Assembly (NCBI GenBank): GCA_019426215.1
Contig: CM033394.1
Coordinates: 40,980,423-41,044,422, forward strand
Direction: 5' to 3'
Length of the DNA stretch: 64,000 nt
DNA from: Buddleja alternifolia
Taxonomy: Eukaryota; Streptophyta; Magnoliopsida; Lamiales; Scrophulariaceae
Translations under genes and position numbers: made by a program
Shown here: positions 22,200 to 32,525 of the stretch, piece after piece
Numbering within the stretch: the stretch's first letter is position 1
Layout of the letters: the number at the start of each line of letters is the position of its first letter
Notes under the pieces: model-generated
Seen by the model: the letters and a program-made list of their open reading frames with translations, nothing else
Told to the model about the DNA's origin: nothing
The model's database searches: none

Positions 22200-24010
22200 A
22201 ATTGCATTTATGATCCTATATGTTTTTCCTTTTTTAATTCTGGTCCCATTCATTATGAGAATCTTACATTATGTCTTTTAACTTTTAAAAATTCTCACAT
22301 CTGGTCCCAATCGAATATTCTATTCAAAATTTAATAGTTAACTCCGCTAGTGAACATTTTGACTATTTTTTTTTTTTTGGAGAATTCGTAAGTGAATGCA
22401 CTCACACAAATATTTTAGTCAATATTACGATATATCTATTCAAAACCACATACTACTCATGCACAAAATATCTCAAAACAACCGGTTAAAATGCTGACCA
22501 ATGAAGTTGACCATTTAAACTTTGGACGAAAACTTCGGTTGGGGATGTGAGAATATATAAAAGTTAGGGAACATAATGTGAGAACCTCGTAACAATTTCC
22601 TCTAATAAAGAAATATAAAATATATCTCCCTTATGGGGAAAATTATATTTTTCGTCCCATAAGTTTGGCCCATTTCAATTATAGTCCCATCTGTCACAAA
22701 TTTCTCACATTTAGTTCTATAACTTTTGAAGTATCTCACATCTAATCCTATAACTTTTAAGTATCTCACATTTGATCCTATAACTTTCAAAATATCTCAC
22801 ATTTAGTCCCAATCAAAATTTTCATCCAAAATTTAATGGTTAATTCCGTTAGTTAATATTTTGACAATTTGTTTTGGAAAAATTTGATGAATTTGTGGAT
22901 ACCGATTGATATAAAAATTTGTGAGAAGTCAAAAAGGGTTCAAGAATGGTCAAAGATAATTTGACCAGGATCAACGAGGGTTTGACTGCTGATTGTTGTT
23001 TCTGTTTGGTGCGTACCTTCGATGCCAACGAGGAGTTAGATTGTTGTTTCTGGGGAAAATTGCATTTTCGCCCCATAACTTCTACATAGTTCATTTTTTG
23101 GTTACATTTGTTACAAATTTCTTACATTTAGTCCTATAACTTTCAAAATTTCTCATATTTAGTCCCGATCGAAGTTTTCATCCAAAAGCTACAGTCAATT
23201 CCGTTAGTCAACCCTTTGGCCAGTTTTTTGGGGGAGACTTCGTGTGTGAATGCATTCAAGCATGAATTCTTTTTAGGAAAGAGACATCATTAGTTGAATT
23301 GCAAACTACCATAAATCAACAATAATTAGATGACACAAGGAATTTTAATGTGGTTCGAAAAATTTTCTACATCCACGGCCCCATACTAGACTACATCTTG
23401 ACCAACAGAGTTGACCATCAAATTTTGGACAAAAAAATTCTGTTGGGACTGTGTGAGACAATTTAAAAGTTATGAGACTAAATGTGAGAAATTCATAACG
23501 AAAGAGACCAAAAGACGAAAAATATATATTTCCGTCCGTTATGCCACTAAAATAATCTTTAACATTCATTATCCGACTTTAGTATGTACACTTTATTTAG
23601 TGGGATATTTAATTTTTTTCGGAGGCCTCAAGCATTTGAGACAAACGAAGTCTGAATCCCTGATCTCACCCTTTCCTAAACAAAGTCCGCATTTGAACTA
23701 AACGTTTTAGAAACAATCTTGAAGTTCAAATTTGTTCTGCCAAATCAATCTAGAAAACAACTCTTTCCTATCTATTTGTGATAGCAGCCCAAACTTTCAA
23801 ATTTAACACTCCCACATCAGTCTACAATGACATCCTATGTCCCAAACCAGGCATCTTTAGTTTGTGCAACAACGGCTCAAAACTTCATCGTATCTTCACG
23901 GCCAAGGAATATTCTGGTAAGGTTCGAATGTCATTGCAAAGTTGGCATATTTGAGGCTTTAGCGTCGATGTATCAATGGAATTCCTCGAGTGACTGAACT
24001 ATTGGATATT
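22200..24010. repeat. segment A: cluster of Mutator-like inverted-repeat elements, duplicated at 46589-48399
   Basis: Several stretches start GGGGAAAATT, then read as a T-rich version of CCCATAACTT, and have inverted partners. 22200-22625 is one fold-back unit, 22636-23050 holds a left arm, and 23053-23550 is another unit. These phrases also occur in the element at 24136. No coding content is supported. The whole block aligns with 46589-48399, with roughly 4 to 5 percent divergence at its right end and more at its left. Confidence 0.65.
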
Positions 24011-24135
24011 AATACGAGCATTCATATATAGCCAAATAATGACCCATATATCTAATCAATAAAGAAATCCATACCACCGTCCTGATCAATTTTTACTTCG
24101 GAACCTTGTGCCAGGCCAAGATTATATATCATGTA

Positions 24136-25281
24136 GGGGAAAATTTCACTTTTGGTCCCATAACTTAGCATTTTTTCAATTTTGGTCCCACTGTTTACGG
24201 GTTTATCACATTGTATCCAATAACTTCCATTTTTTCTCAATTTTGGTCCTACCATCTAAAAAACTAATGGGGAGATGACACGTGTCCGTTAGTCAAACTA
24301 ATTTTTTATTTTTATTTTTTTATTATGTTCTATTTTTATTTTTGATTTTTTATATGCATTTACATATACATATACATATAAAATACATATATACATATGA
24401 ATACATATATATATATATATATACTTATATGCATATACATATATACATATACATATGAGATTGGTGGTGGTGGCGATGGATTTTATGGTGAGAATGGTGG
24501 TGGTGGTGGCGGCTGCGCAGGTCGGGGGGGGGGGTTGAGATTGGTTGTGGTGGCAGCTGCGTGGGTTTGGGGGGGTGAGATTGGTGGTGGTGGTGTCGGC
24601 GATTGGTGAGGGTGGTGGCGATTGGGTCTGGGGGGTCAGATTGGTGGTGGTGGCGGCAAAAATGGTGGTGGCAAAGGCGATTGCAGCAGGTCGTGGTGGT
24701 GGTGGCGGGGGATTTGGGGGGGGGGGGGGGTGAGAATGGTGGTGGCGGCAGCTGGGGTTGAAAATGGTGGCGGCGGATCTGAATTGAAGGTAGAGGCTGG
24801 CGGCGGCGATTGCAATGAGGGTGGTGGTACCGGCAGCGATTGCAGTGAGGGTGGTGTGGCTGGCGGCGGCAGCGGTGTAGGTGGTGACTGGTGGCGACAG
24901 TGGTGGAGGTCGTGGCTGGCGGCGGCTATGGGGTGGGGGGAAGGTGGTGTTCATAGTGTTGGGTGATGGAGTTGGTGTAGAGATAAAATCAGGGTTTTTT
25001 GGGGTATTTTTGGTGAAGAAGATGAAGAAGAAAAAAGAAAATCAAAATCAAAAATAGAAAATAATAAAAAAATAAGTTTTTAGGGATTTTTTTTTTAAGG
25101 TTTGACTAACGGATCACATGCCACGCTCGTGCCAATTCCGTTAATTTTTGGACGGAAATCATTACTGGGACCAAAATTAATAAAAAAATGGAAGTTACGG
25201 GATAAAATGTGATAAACCCGTAAACAATGGGACAAAAATTGAAAAAAACCTAAGTTATGGGACCAAAAGTGAAATTTTCCC
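24136..25281. mobile_element. Mutator-like (MULE) element with long inverted repeats
   Basis: The ends GGGAAAATTTCACTTTTGG and their inverted copy extend for roughly 150 to 200 bp on each side. The element is flanked by TATCATGTA (24127-24135 and 25282-25290), the 9-bp duplication of Mutator elements. The second copy of this locus has the uninterrupted site at about 42487-42495, which proves insertion. The interior (24460-24960) is a GGT/GGC-type triplet repeat. The open frames on both strands there are low-complexity Gly-rich or Pro/Thr-rich products and are not called as genes. There is no transposase. Confidence 0.93.
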
Positions 25282-25561
25282 TATCATGTAGCTAGATGTA
25301 ATTATGAATAACTCAGAATCAAATCAAACTAGAAACACAAAGTAAAAGCTGTAATATATATATAGATCAAACTAATTAAATCGAATACATAATAATAATG
25401 AGATTGATTTAAATTTCATTGATGACAAATATGAAAGAATGTTGCTAATCAAGTAGTACTCTTGCAGAGGTATGCAAAATCTGAATTAATATAATACTGA
25501 GTAAACTTGAACTATACAACCAATCTATCTATAAGAATATCACCAATTGAATAAGAATTAA

Positions 25562-26896
25562 TTAGTAGGCTCGACCTAGAAACGTCGACATAGAGTTAGA
25601 AAAACTACTGAAATTGTTGCTGGAAATGGATCTTCCGTTGTTTGGGCCGTCGACCTCCAAGTGAAATTGATCATAAGGCGGCATCAATTGATTGTGTTCA
25701 TCATGATCTCCGTCATTATCATCATCAGGAATACGACTTAAACATTCGTCTATAGCGCTCGCCCAATCAAAATCCTCATCGTCTTCAATATTAGATTTTA
25801 CTTGATCAGCGGGTAAGATGACAGCTGCTGATTTCCCCCCGTTTCCAGTAGTACCCTCCAACAGATCATAATAATAATTATTATGATGATCATCAAGAAG
25901 CGAATTTATTCCGAGTTGATCAACAGAATCGTCCTTAGTAGTAGAAATATGATCATAGAGTTGATTAATATTATTGCATTCTTCAAAAGATAGAGTTACA
26001 TCCTGGATGTTTCCAGTAGTACCCTCCTCCAACTCTTTATCAATCATATCTTTTAGAATAAACTCGAGTTGAGTATCATCGATAGGAGCGGTATGATCCT
26101 GAATTAGATGATCCGGTTCATGAACATGTGAATAGTAGTATTCTTGATCAGTAGGAGCAGTACTATTATAACTAGACAACATCAACATATCCTCCGAAGA
26201 ATTATACGGCATATGATCCGCCGGTATAACTTGATGATCATGATCAAATGTTAATGTTGTCTTCTGTTTCTTACAATGTAAAGTATTACTCCTCCCATCT
26301 TCTTCTTCTGATCTTTTCTTCGGCACTTTTCTTATGATTTTACAAATCACATAGTCCTCATATTTCAAGTCATAATTATCCTTTAAAACCCCGTCTAATG
26401 AAAACTCATGCATGATCCAGCGATCCGATGATCGTACTCGTTTGGATCCTCCTAATTTCCTCTCCTCAAAACTCAACATCTTCCTCTTCCCGATTACTTC
26501 GCGGGTAGATTCGCTGACTATAGTTGTTACACCGGTCTGCCCTTCCCATGTGCCATGACCGTTGCAGGTTCTTGCAAAACGTGTCTTGCCCTCGCTAACT
26601 TTGGATAACCTCGTAAAAACATACATCTCTCTCTTGAGGTCTTTGGTGGTATTCCAGTACGGACTATCAAGAATATCACTAAAAACATTGGATGGATGTT
26701 TGTCACCATATAAATCTTTCTCAACTATGGGATTGAACCCGGGCAATGGCAATCCCATGGCTTTTCTGAATAGGAAGAATTTGATGAGTTGTTCCTCTGT
26801 AGGTACAAACTTAAACCCTATAGCTGGATCAGTTTCAGCTATACTACTCATCTCATCACCATCATCCCTCTTCTTCATCTTTCCCAAATTCTCCAT
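25562..26896 (-). CDS. NAC-domain transcription factor, copy 1
   Basis: The ATG at 26896 (MENLGKMKKRDDGDEM) opens an uninterrupted 444-residue frame. The N-terminal NAC domain is recognised by GFKFVPTEEQLIKFFL (subdomain A), NPIVEKDLYG (B), YVFTRLSK with GTWEGQTG (C to D), and a basic stretch with RWIMHEFSLD then YVICKIIRK (D to E). NAC proteins bind DNA as dimers through this domain. The C-terminal half is acidic and Asn/Asp-rich, as expected of a transcriptional activation region, and no membrane segment is seen. Canonical NAC genes have introns within the domain. This one has none, so it belongs to an intronless NAC subgroup or arose by retroposition. It differs from copy 2 at five bases. 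Confidence 0.93.
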   Translation of the reverse strand: MENLGKMKKRDDGDEMSSIAETDPAIGFKFVPTEEQLIKFFLFRKAMGLPLPGFNPIVEKDLYGDKHPSNVFSDILDSPYWNTTKDLKREMYVFTRLSKVSEGKTRFARTCNGHGTWEGQTGVTTIVSESTREVIGKRKMLSFEERKLGGSKRVRSSDRWIMHEFSLDGVLKDNYDLKYEDYVICKIIRKVPKKRSEEEDGRSNTLHCKKQKTTLTFDHDHQVIPADHMPYNSSEDMLMLSSYNSTAPTDQEYYYSHVHEPDHLIQDHTAPIDDTQLEFILKDMIDKELEEGTTGNIQDVTLSFEECNNINQLYDHISTTKDDSVDQLGINSLLDDHHNNYYYDLLEGTTGNGGKSAAVILPADQVKSNIEDDEDFDWASAIDECLSRIPDDDNDGDHDEHNQLMPPYDQFHLEVDGPNNGRSISSNNFSSFSNSMSTFLGRAY

Positions 26897-26989
26897 CAGT
26901 CGATCTCGATCTCTCAATCTTCGTCGTGCGTACGTGTCTCTAGCTCGATCTCTCTCTCTCCAATTGAATTATTTTCTCAGAACTAGCTA

Positions 26990-29392
26990 GCTACTGTTCC
27001 TTTTAATTAATATTCTGCAGGTGCAGGTATTGTATGTAAGTATGAATTATATCTTGAAAGTTAAGTTAGGGTTAGGGTTAGGGTTTGTATAAATGTGTAT
27101 ATATAGAGGGTAACCAGTAGAGTTTCAACAAGAGGCTTTTTCGTAAGGAATCGTAGTTGAGTTGAGTTAAAATGCACGCTCAGAGTATATATCTAGCTAG
27201 CTAACAATTAGATATTGTGCTGTTTCGTGCCAATTGTGCTACAGCCGTTAATTAGATATCATTATCCTAAGCTAGCTGCATAGTTCAGCGTCCCACTATT
27301 TCCTAGGATTCCTAGTTGAGTTCAAATGCTACTCAATTAATTCAACCGTGGTAATTAATACGCGTCCGCGAGTATTTAGCTTAATTAAAGGAAAATTCTA
27401 GCCCAGACCCGGCTTGACCGCATCCAAGTGTATTTAACAAGTAAAGTGTATTACACTTGCCATATAATTGGTAAGTTATTTCAAAAAATGCACATGAGTT
27501 TGGTCGAGCCGGGAGCGGGCCCTTAATTAAATAGCTAACATTATAATTAGATAAGATGAATGTTGTTTACTTGATGGGAAATTTCCTACCACCCTTAACT
27601 TTGTTGGAAATCTCCTTTTCTTTTCCATATTTCTTCACGAAAATGATGTTCGCTATTCTACTTTTATATGCCTCAAAATATTCCTTCCTTTTTGAAGAAA
27701 GAGTGTATTTATTGCATTGTTTGACTTTATTGCACTTGATTTGCGGAAATTGTATTTTTTATCCCGTGATTTTGCCGTATTTAAATATTGGTCCCTTCGT
27801 TTCAAAATCTCACATTTAATCTGATAACTTTGAAAACATCTCTCATTTCGTCCCAACCAAAACTTTCATCCAAAATTTAAATGTCAAAGTCAAATACTCC
27901 GTTAGTTAACATTTTTGGACGGTTTTTTGAGGAGAATTTGTGCCTAAATGGATTCACATGTTGATTTTATTCAATATCATAGTGTTTGATCCCTTCATAA
28001 TATATACAAAATATAATATAAATATTAAAATATTTAAAAATACCCCAAAAAAATATAAAAATAGCTAAGTAAATATAAAAAAATTATTTGAATAAGTGGT
28101 AAAAACTATTACCCACCCGAACTTTACGTGTTTTTACACCAATTTTTCGTTACACTTTTTTATCTCAACTCCACTGGTTTTACACTTTTCTAACTTTAGC
28201 ATATTACGGCCAAATATTTCATCGAAGTTTCAGCACATATGGCGTAGTTAAATATAAAAGTATAAAAAAGTACAAAGTTTGGATAAAAAAGTGTAAATAA
28301 AAACAGTTTAGATAAAAAAAAGTAAGTGTAAAAAAAAAGTTGTTTAAACTCCACTCCGGCGGAATATTCCACCGAAATATGCTAATAGATAGGAAAGTAA
28401 AAACTTGTTGAGTTGAGATAAAAAAAGGATAACGAAAAATAGTTTAGATAAAAAAGTATAAAAACTATTTTATTGAAAAAAAATAAGAAGTATATTATTT
28501 AGATTATACAATAAATTTAGACAAATATTCTTTTGTAGCTTACATTTTTTTTCTTTTTCTTTTTGAAAGATCCAGATGAAGTGACTTTTGTGTTTTTGAA
28601 AAAATTCCATTATGTAATTTTGAATTATGGCCAAGCGTCAAGGCCGCGCTTGACCATTCGAGCTAGGAAACATGTTCTGTAAGTTTGCAACCAAAAATTT
28701 GGTCATATCTTTGCCCGATTACACTTTTGATCCCCCGGAAATCTCAATTTACATCGTATAACTTCCAAAAAATCTCAATTTTGGTCTTGCCATCAAGTCA
28801 TGTGACCAGTCTGTGCTCCATTACTCAACTGACTTTGGAGGTTTGGGACAAAAAATCCCCACTTGATAGGCACGTAAGCTATGCTGGACAAACACTTGGG
28901 GATTTTGGAAGGTCATGTCCCCCTTTCCTCTCAAATAAAAAAGCGTAATTTTTCATAACTTGAAAGGGAAAATTACAGTTTTTGTCTCATAACTTTGCCC
29001 TAGTTCAATTTTGTTCCATTTCGTTATAAATTTCTCACATTTAGTTCCATAACTTTCAAAATATATCACATTACTCCCAAATGAAGTTTCCATCCATTAT
29101 TTAACCGTCAACCCCGTTTGTCAGTCTTTTGGCCAATTTTCCGTGGAGATGTTTTGCGTGAGTGGCAAATGATATTGAATAGAAACATTGAAGCAATGTA
29201 TATAACATGTGTATGAGTGAATTTATGCACGAATTCTCCCCAAAAAATGCAATATTTCCTAACCTAAAATTTTCAAAATCAAACATCAATTGATAGCATA
29301 AATTGAACGATTTCATTATGAAGGTTGCAGTAATTTGAAGATGTCTTGGAAATCGAAATTTGCAGTACTTTGAACAATTGTGTCTAACAAGG
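26990..29392. repeat. segment B upstream region of NAC copy 1, duplicated at 44187-46586
   Basis: Beyond the promoter this region is non-coding. It contains Mutator-type arm fragments (27735-27960, 28690-28930, 28965-29140). It also has an imperfect inverted repeat at about 28090-28480, whose left arm has AAAACTATTACCCACCC and whose right arm ends TATAAAAACTATTTT. It is collinear with copy 2, with about 1 to 2 percent differences. Confidence 0.65.
27065..27106 (-). promoter_or_regulatory. NAC copy 1 core promoter: TATA box and telo-box repeats
   Basis: On the minus strand a TATATATA box (27098-27105) is followed about 15 bases on by AAACCCTAACCCTAACCC (27065-27086). This is a telo-box motif known in plant promoters near transcription starts. 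The ATG lies about 200 bases downstream. Confidence 0.6.
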
Positions 29393-29492
29393 TATGCCAT
29401 TAAATTTTGCATTGGAAATCGAAATTGTGTCTAACAAGGTATGCCATTGTGTCTAACAAGGTACCTTGCATTGGAAATCGAAATTTGCAGTA
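29393..29492. other. scrambled rearrangement junction between segment B and gag
   Basis: Short pieces of the two neighbours alternate. TGTCTAACAAGG from the end of segment B and GGTATGCCATTAAATTTT from gag recur, and GGAAATCGAAATT from B occurs two further times. The gag sequence proper begins at about 29493 with CCTTTTCATGTAAAC. This is how a join made by repeated template switching looks. Confidence 0.75.
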
Positions 29493-30460
29493 CCTTTTCA
29501 TGTAAACATACTGTCGGAAGGTATGCCATTAAATTTTAAAGTGCCAGATCTACCTAAGTATGATAGAACTGGGGGTCCTAGAAAATATGTCATTACCTTT
29601 GAAACTATGATGGTGTAGCATAATTTGAGTGATGCGATAAATGCAAAAATATTTTCCACAACTTTTGTGGGTCGTGCGTTGGATTGGTTTATCAGTCAAC
29701 CTCCAAGCACCATTACTTAGTATGAACAGTTCGTTCGTGCTTTAAAGCACGAACGACGAAATTGGTATCTACTCTCTTGGGTATAAAACAGCGGGATGAT
29801 GAGACGTTGAAGGAGTTTTTGGATAGGTTCAATGACGAGGCTTTGGATGTCCAGGGTGTGCAACACGAGGTAATTCAACAACTGTTCATAAATGGTCTAA
29901 GAGAAGGACCATTGGCTGGAGCTTTGATACGGAATCCTCCAGTAGATCAAGAATGAATGATGATTTTAGCGAGACAATATATCCACGAAGAGGAGATTTA
30001 TCATATTAAGAGAGCATAGAGGAAAGCATCGAAGCAGAGTAAGGAGAAAGAACAGCAAGAGCGACGCGGAACGCCGAGATCCGATAAGGATCAAGAACTG
30101 CAATCGCGACACGCCAAATATGAAAGCTACACACCTCTAAAAACTACACGAGGCAAAGCCTTGATGGCCATTGAAAATTCAAAATTGGTTGTTTGGCCAA
30201 AAAAGATGAAATACGATCCGAAGAGAAAAAGTAGCCATCAATATTGTCACTTCCATAAGGACAATGGCCATGGTACTGAGGATTGCTTCCAATTGAAAGA
30301 TGAAATTGAGAGGATGATTAGCCAAGGCTACTTACACGAATTTATTGACAAAGCTCGTGAGGCCAAAGCAAAGAAACAGAAAGAGGGGACACGACTTGAC
30401 CATAGGTCTAGAAGTCGATCCCGAGAATGAGAGAGAGAAAGAGAGCGAGAAGGAGAGAAA
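29493..30460 (+). pseudogene. gag (truncated, decayed) of the Tat element
   Basis: The capsid core parallels 49549-50120: GMPLNFKV, ITFETMMV and STLLGIKQRDDETL, then FNDEALDVQGVQHEV. It has stops after MMV and TIT and lost bases near 29745. The C-terminal part (30161-30430) carries the knuckle-like YCHFHKDNGHGTEDC followed by LKDEIERMI and an Arg/Ser-rich tail, a combination typical of Tat gag proteins. The N-terminal half is absent because of the junction at 29493. Confidence 0.88.
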
Positions 30461-30675
30461 GAGGAAGATGTTGTGAACGTGATGATAGTCGATACCGTGA
30501 CGACCAAAAAAATATACCTCGGCAGGATGGGAAACAAACCCATGAGGTTTAAACCAATGCCCATGTATGGGGAGAAATTCACACAATTGCAGAGGGTCCC
30601 TCATGTGGAGACTCTCAGAAGGCACGAAGAAGACAACTTCGTGAGGTACGAGCCTACAAGAAAAGAGGTGGGCCA

Positions 30676-31182
30676 TTGTGTGTGATGAACGTGGCTGTGG
30701 GTCACGAAGCTATTAGCTTCGATGATCGTCATTTTGAGGGTATTAAACGACCCCATGATGATCCGTTGGAGATCACTTTGAATGTTGCGGATTTTGCTGT
30801 CCATAGAGTGTTGGTGGATAATGGTAGTCCTGCAGATATTTTGTTTCTTCATGTGTTAAAAAAGATGAATTTTGATGAAAGGAGACTTACTCCTGTAAAC
30901 ACTCATTTGATGGGATTTGGGAGAGCGGAAGTTGTCCCCTTAGGTACAATTGACTTACCTGCCTTGTTGGGGTACAAATCCACGAGGAAGACAGTGATGA
31001 TGAAGTTTTTGGTGGTAGATGCGCCCTTTGCGTATAATGCAATTCTGGGTAGACCAGGTTTAAACTTATTTGGGGTTGTGCTATCGACGCTGCACTTGAA
31101 AATGAAGTTTATGACTAATGCTGGGGTTGCAGTTGTACGATGCGATCAACAAGTTGCAAGAGAGTGCTATACTATGTCTTAA
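30676..31182 (+). pseudogene. aspartic protease domain of the Tat element
   Basis: The frame contains HRVLVDNGSPADILF, where the catalytic Asp is followed by Asn-Gly instead of Thr- or Ser-Gly. It also contains FLVVDAPFAYNAILGRPGLN, the flap-to-C-terminus region of plant gypsy proteases. It ends in a stop at 31180-31182 before the RT linker, so the original polyprotein is interrupted. Confidence 0.88.
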
Positions 31183-31305
31183 AAGAAAGAAAGAGGTGAA
31201 AAGAGGATGAAGTCAAAGGTGATAGAAAATAATACTGTGCTTATTGAAGGAGTAGAGCAGGAGTCAGGGAAAAGACCTCGAACGTAGTCCGGAGGAGTAG
31301 AACCT

Positions 31306-32525
31306 ATGGAACATAAGACAATTGAATTGTTCCCGGGAAATTTAGATAAAACTACTAGAATTGGGTCTCAAATGCCGGAGAGATTAGAGATGATGATGAT
31401 TGTTTTTCTCAGGGAGAATGCTGACATGTTTGCTTGGCAGGCTTCGGACTTCAAAGGAATCAACCCCGAGGTGATTGTGCATCATTTGAATTTAGACCCA
31501 AATGCAAAGCCAGTTAAGCAGAAGCGCAGTAATTTTGGGCCAGAAAGGAATGCTATCATAGAAGCAGAGGTGGATAGGTTGCTTGAGGTGAATTATATTC
31601 AAGAGATTCAGTTTACGGACTGGTTGGCAAATGTGGTGTTTGTTCTGAAGTCAGGAGGTCAGTGGCGTATGTGTGTGGACTTCACCGAATTAAACAAAGC
31701 ATATCTCGTGACCCGTACCCTTTGCCTCGTATTGATCTACTCGTTGATTCGATGGCGGGATGCGCTCTTTTAAGTTTGGTGGATGCATACCAAGGTTTTA
31801 ACCAGATTATGATGGCACCAGAGGAAAGGGATAAGACCTTGTTTGTCACTGCTAAGGGGGTATATTGTTACAATGTGATGCCCTGTGGTTTGAGGAATTC
31901 AGGAGCAACATATCAGAGATTAGTGAATACAATATTCAAAGATGAAATAGGGAAGACCATGGAGGTCTATGTTGATGATATGTTGGCCAAAAGTGTGGAG
32001 GAAGAAGATCACTTAGATCATATACGAACTGCTTTCCAGATTATGCGTGAGTATGGTATGAAGCTGAACCCGAAGAAAAGTACCTTTGGAGTGAGAGATG
32101 AAAAATTTCTGGGTTTTATGGTTACAGAACGAGTCATCGAGGCTAATCCGAAAAAAATAAAGGCTGTCATAGAAATGCAATCTCCAAAATCGGTGAAAGA
32201 TGTCCAGAAGTTAACTGGAAGAATGGCCAGTCTCAATAGGTTCATATCGAGGTCGGCAGATCGTGGTCTACATTTTTTCAAAATCCTGAAAAAGGTAAAA
32301 ACATTTGAATGGACAGAAGAATGTGAAAAGGCATTCTAAGAACTGAAAAGGTATCTAACATCTGCTCTATTATTAACAAAGCCAGTTGTTGGATAACCTC
32401 TTATGCTATACTTAGTTGTATCCGACGAGACTGTAAGTGTTGTTTTACTATGTAAATAGGAAGCAGATCAAAAACCTGTCTATTATATTAGCCGAATGAT
32501 GCAGGGAGCTGAGAAAAACTACACG
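31306..32525 (+). pseudogene. reverse transcriptase and first part of RNase H of the Tat element
   Basis: The RT start (GQWRMCVDFTELNKA) is in one frame and the rest in another, with a frame change near 31700. Then come LVDAYQGFNQI, FVTAKGVYCYNVMPCGLRN, the catalytic YVDDMLAKS and FLGFMVTERVIEANP. A stop after EKAF (32337-32339) and further stops near 32394 and 32457 follow. RNase H begins with YYISRMMQGAEKNYT and is cut at codon 32523-32525 by the CACTA insertion. Confidence 0.9.

Noticed and set aside
24298..24966. Long Gly-rich (plus) and Pro/Thr-rich (minus) open frames as genes
   Set aside because: They translate a simple GGT/GGC triplet repeat inside a MULE, are open on both strands, and have no non-repetitive domain.
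25562..26917. NAC start at 26917
   Set aside because: That codon is TTG. The first ATG in the frame is at 26896, and the NAC domain begins well after it.
26527..26990. Plus-strand and alternate-frame open frames over the NAC genes
   Set aside because: They lie inside a well-supported NAC coding frame, repeat identically in the second copy, and show no domain.
27065..27086. TTAGGG repeats as an interstitial telomere or telomeric fusion
   Set aside because: The tract has only three units, and plant telomeres are usually TTTAGGG. It sits at the NAC promoter in both copies, so a telo-box motif is the simpler reading.
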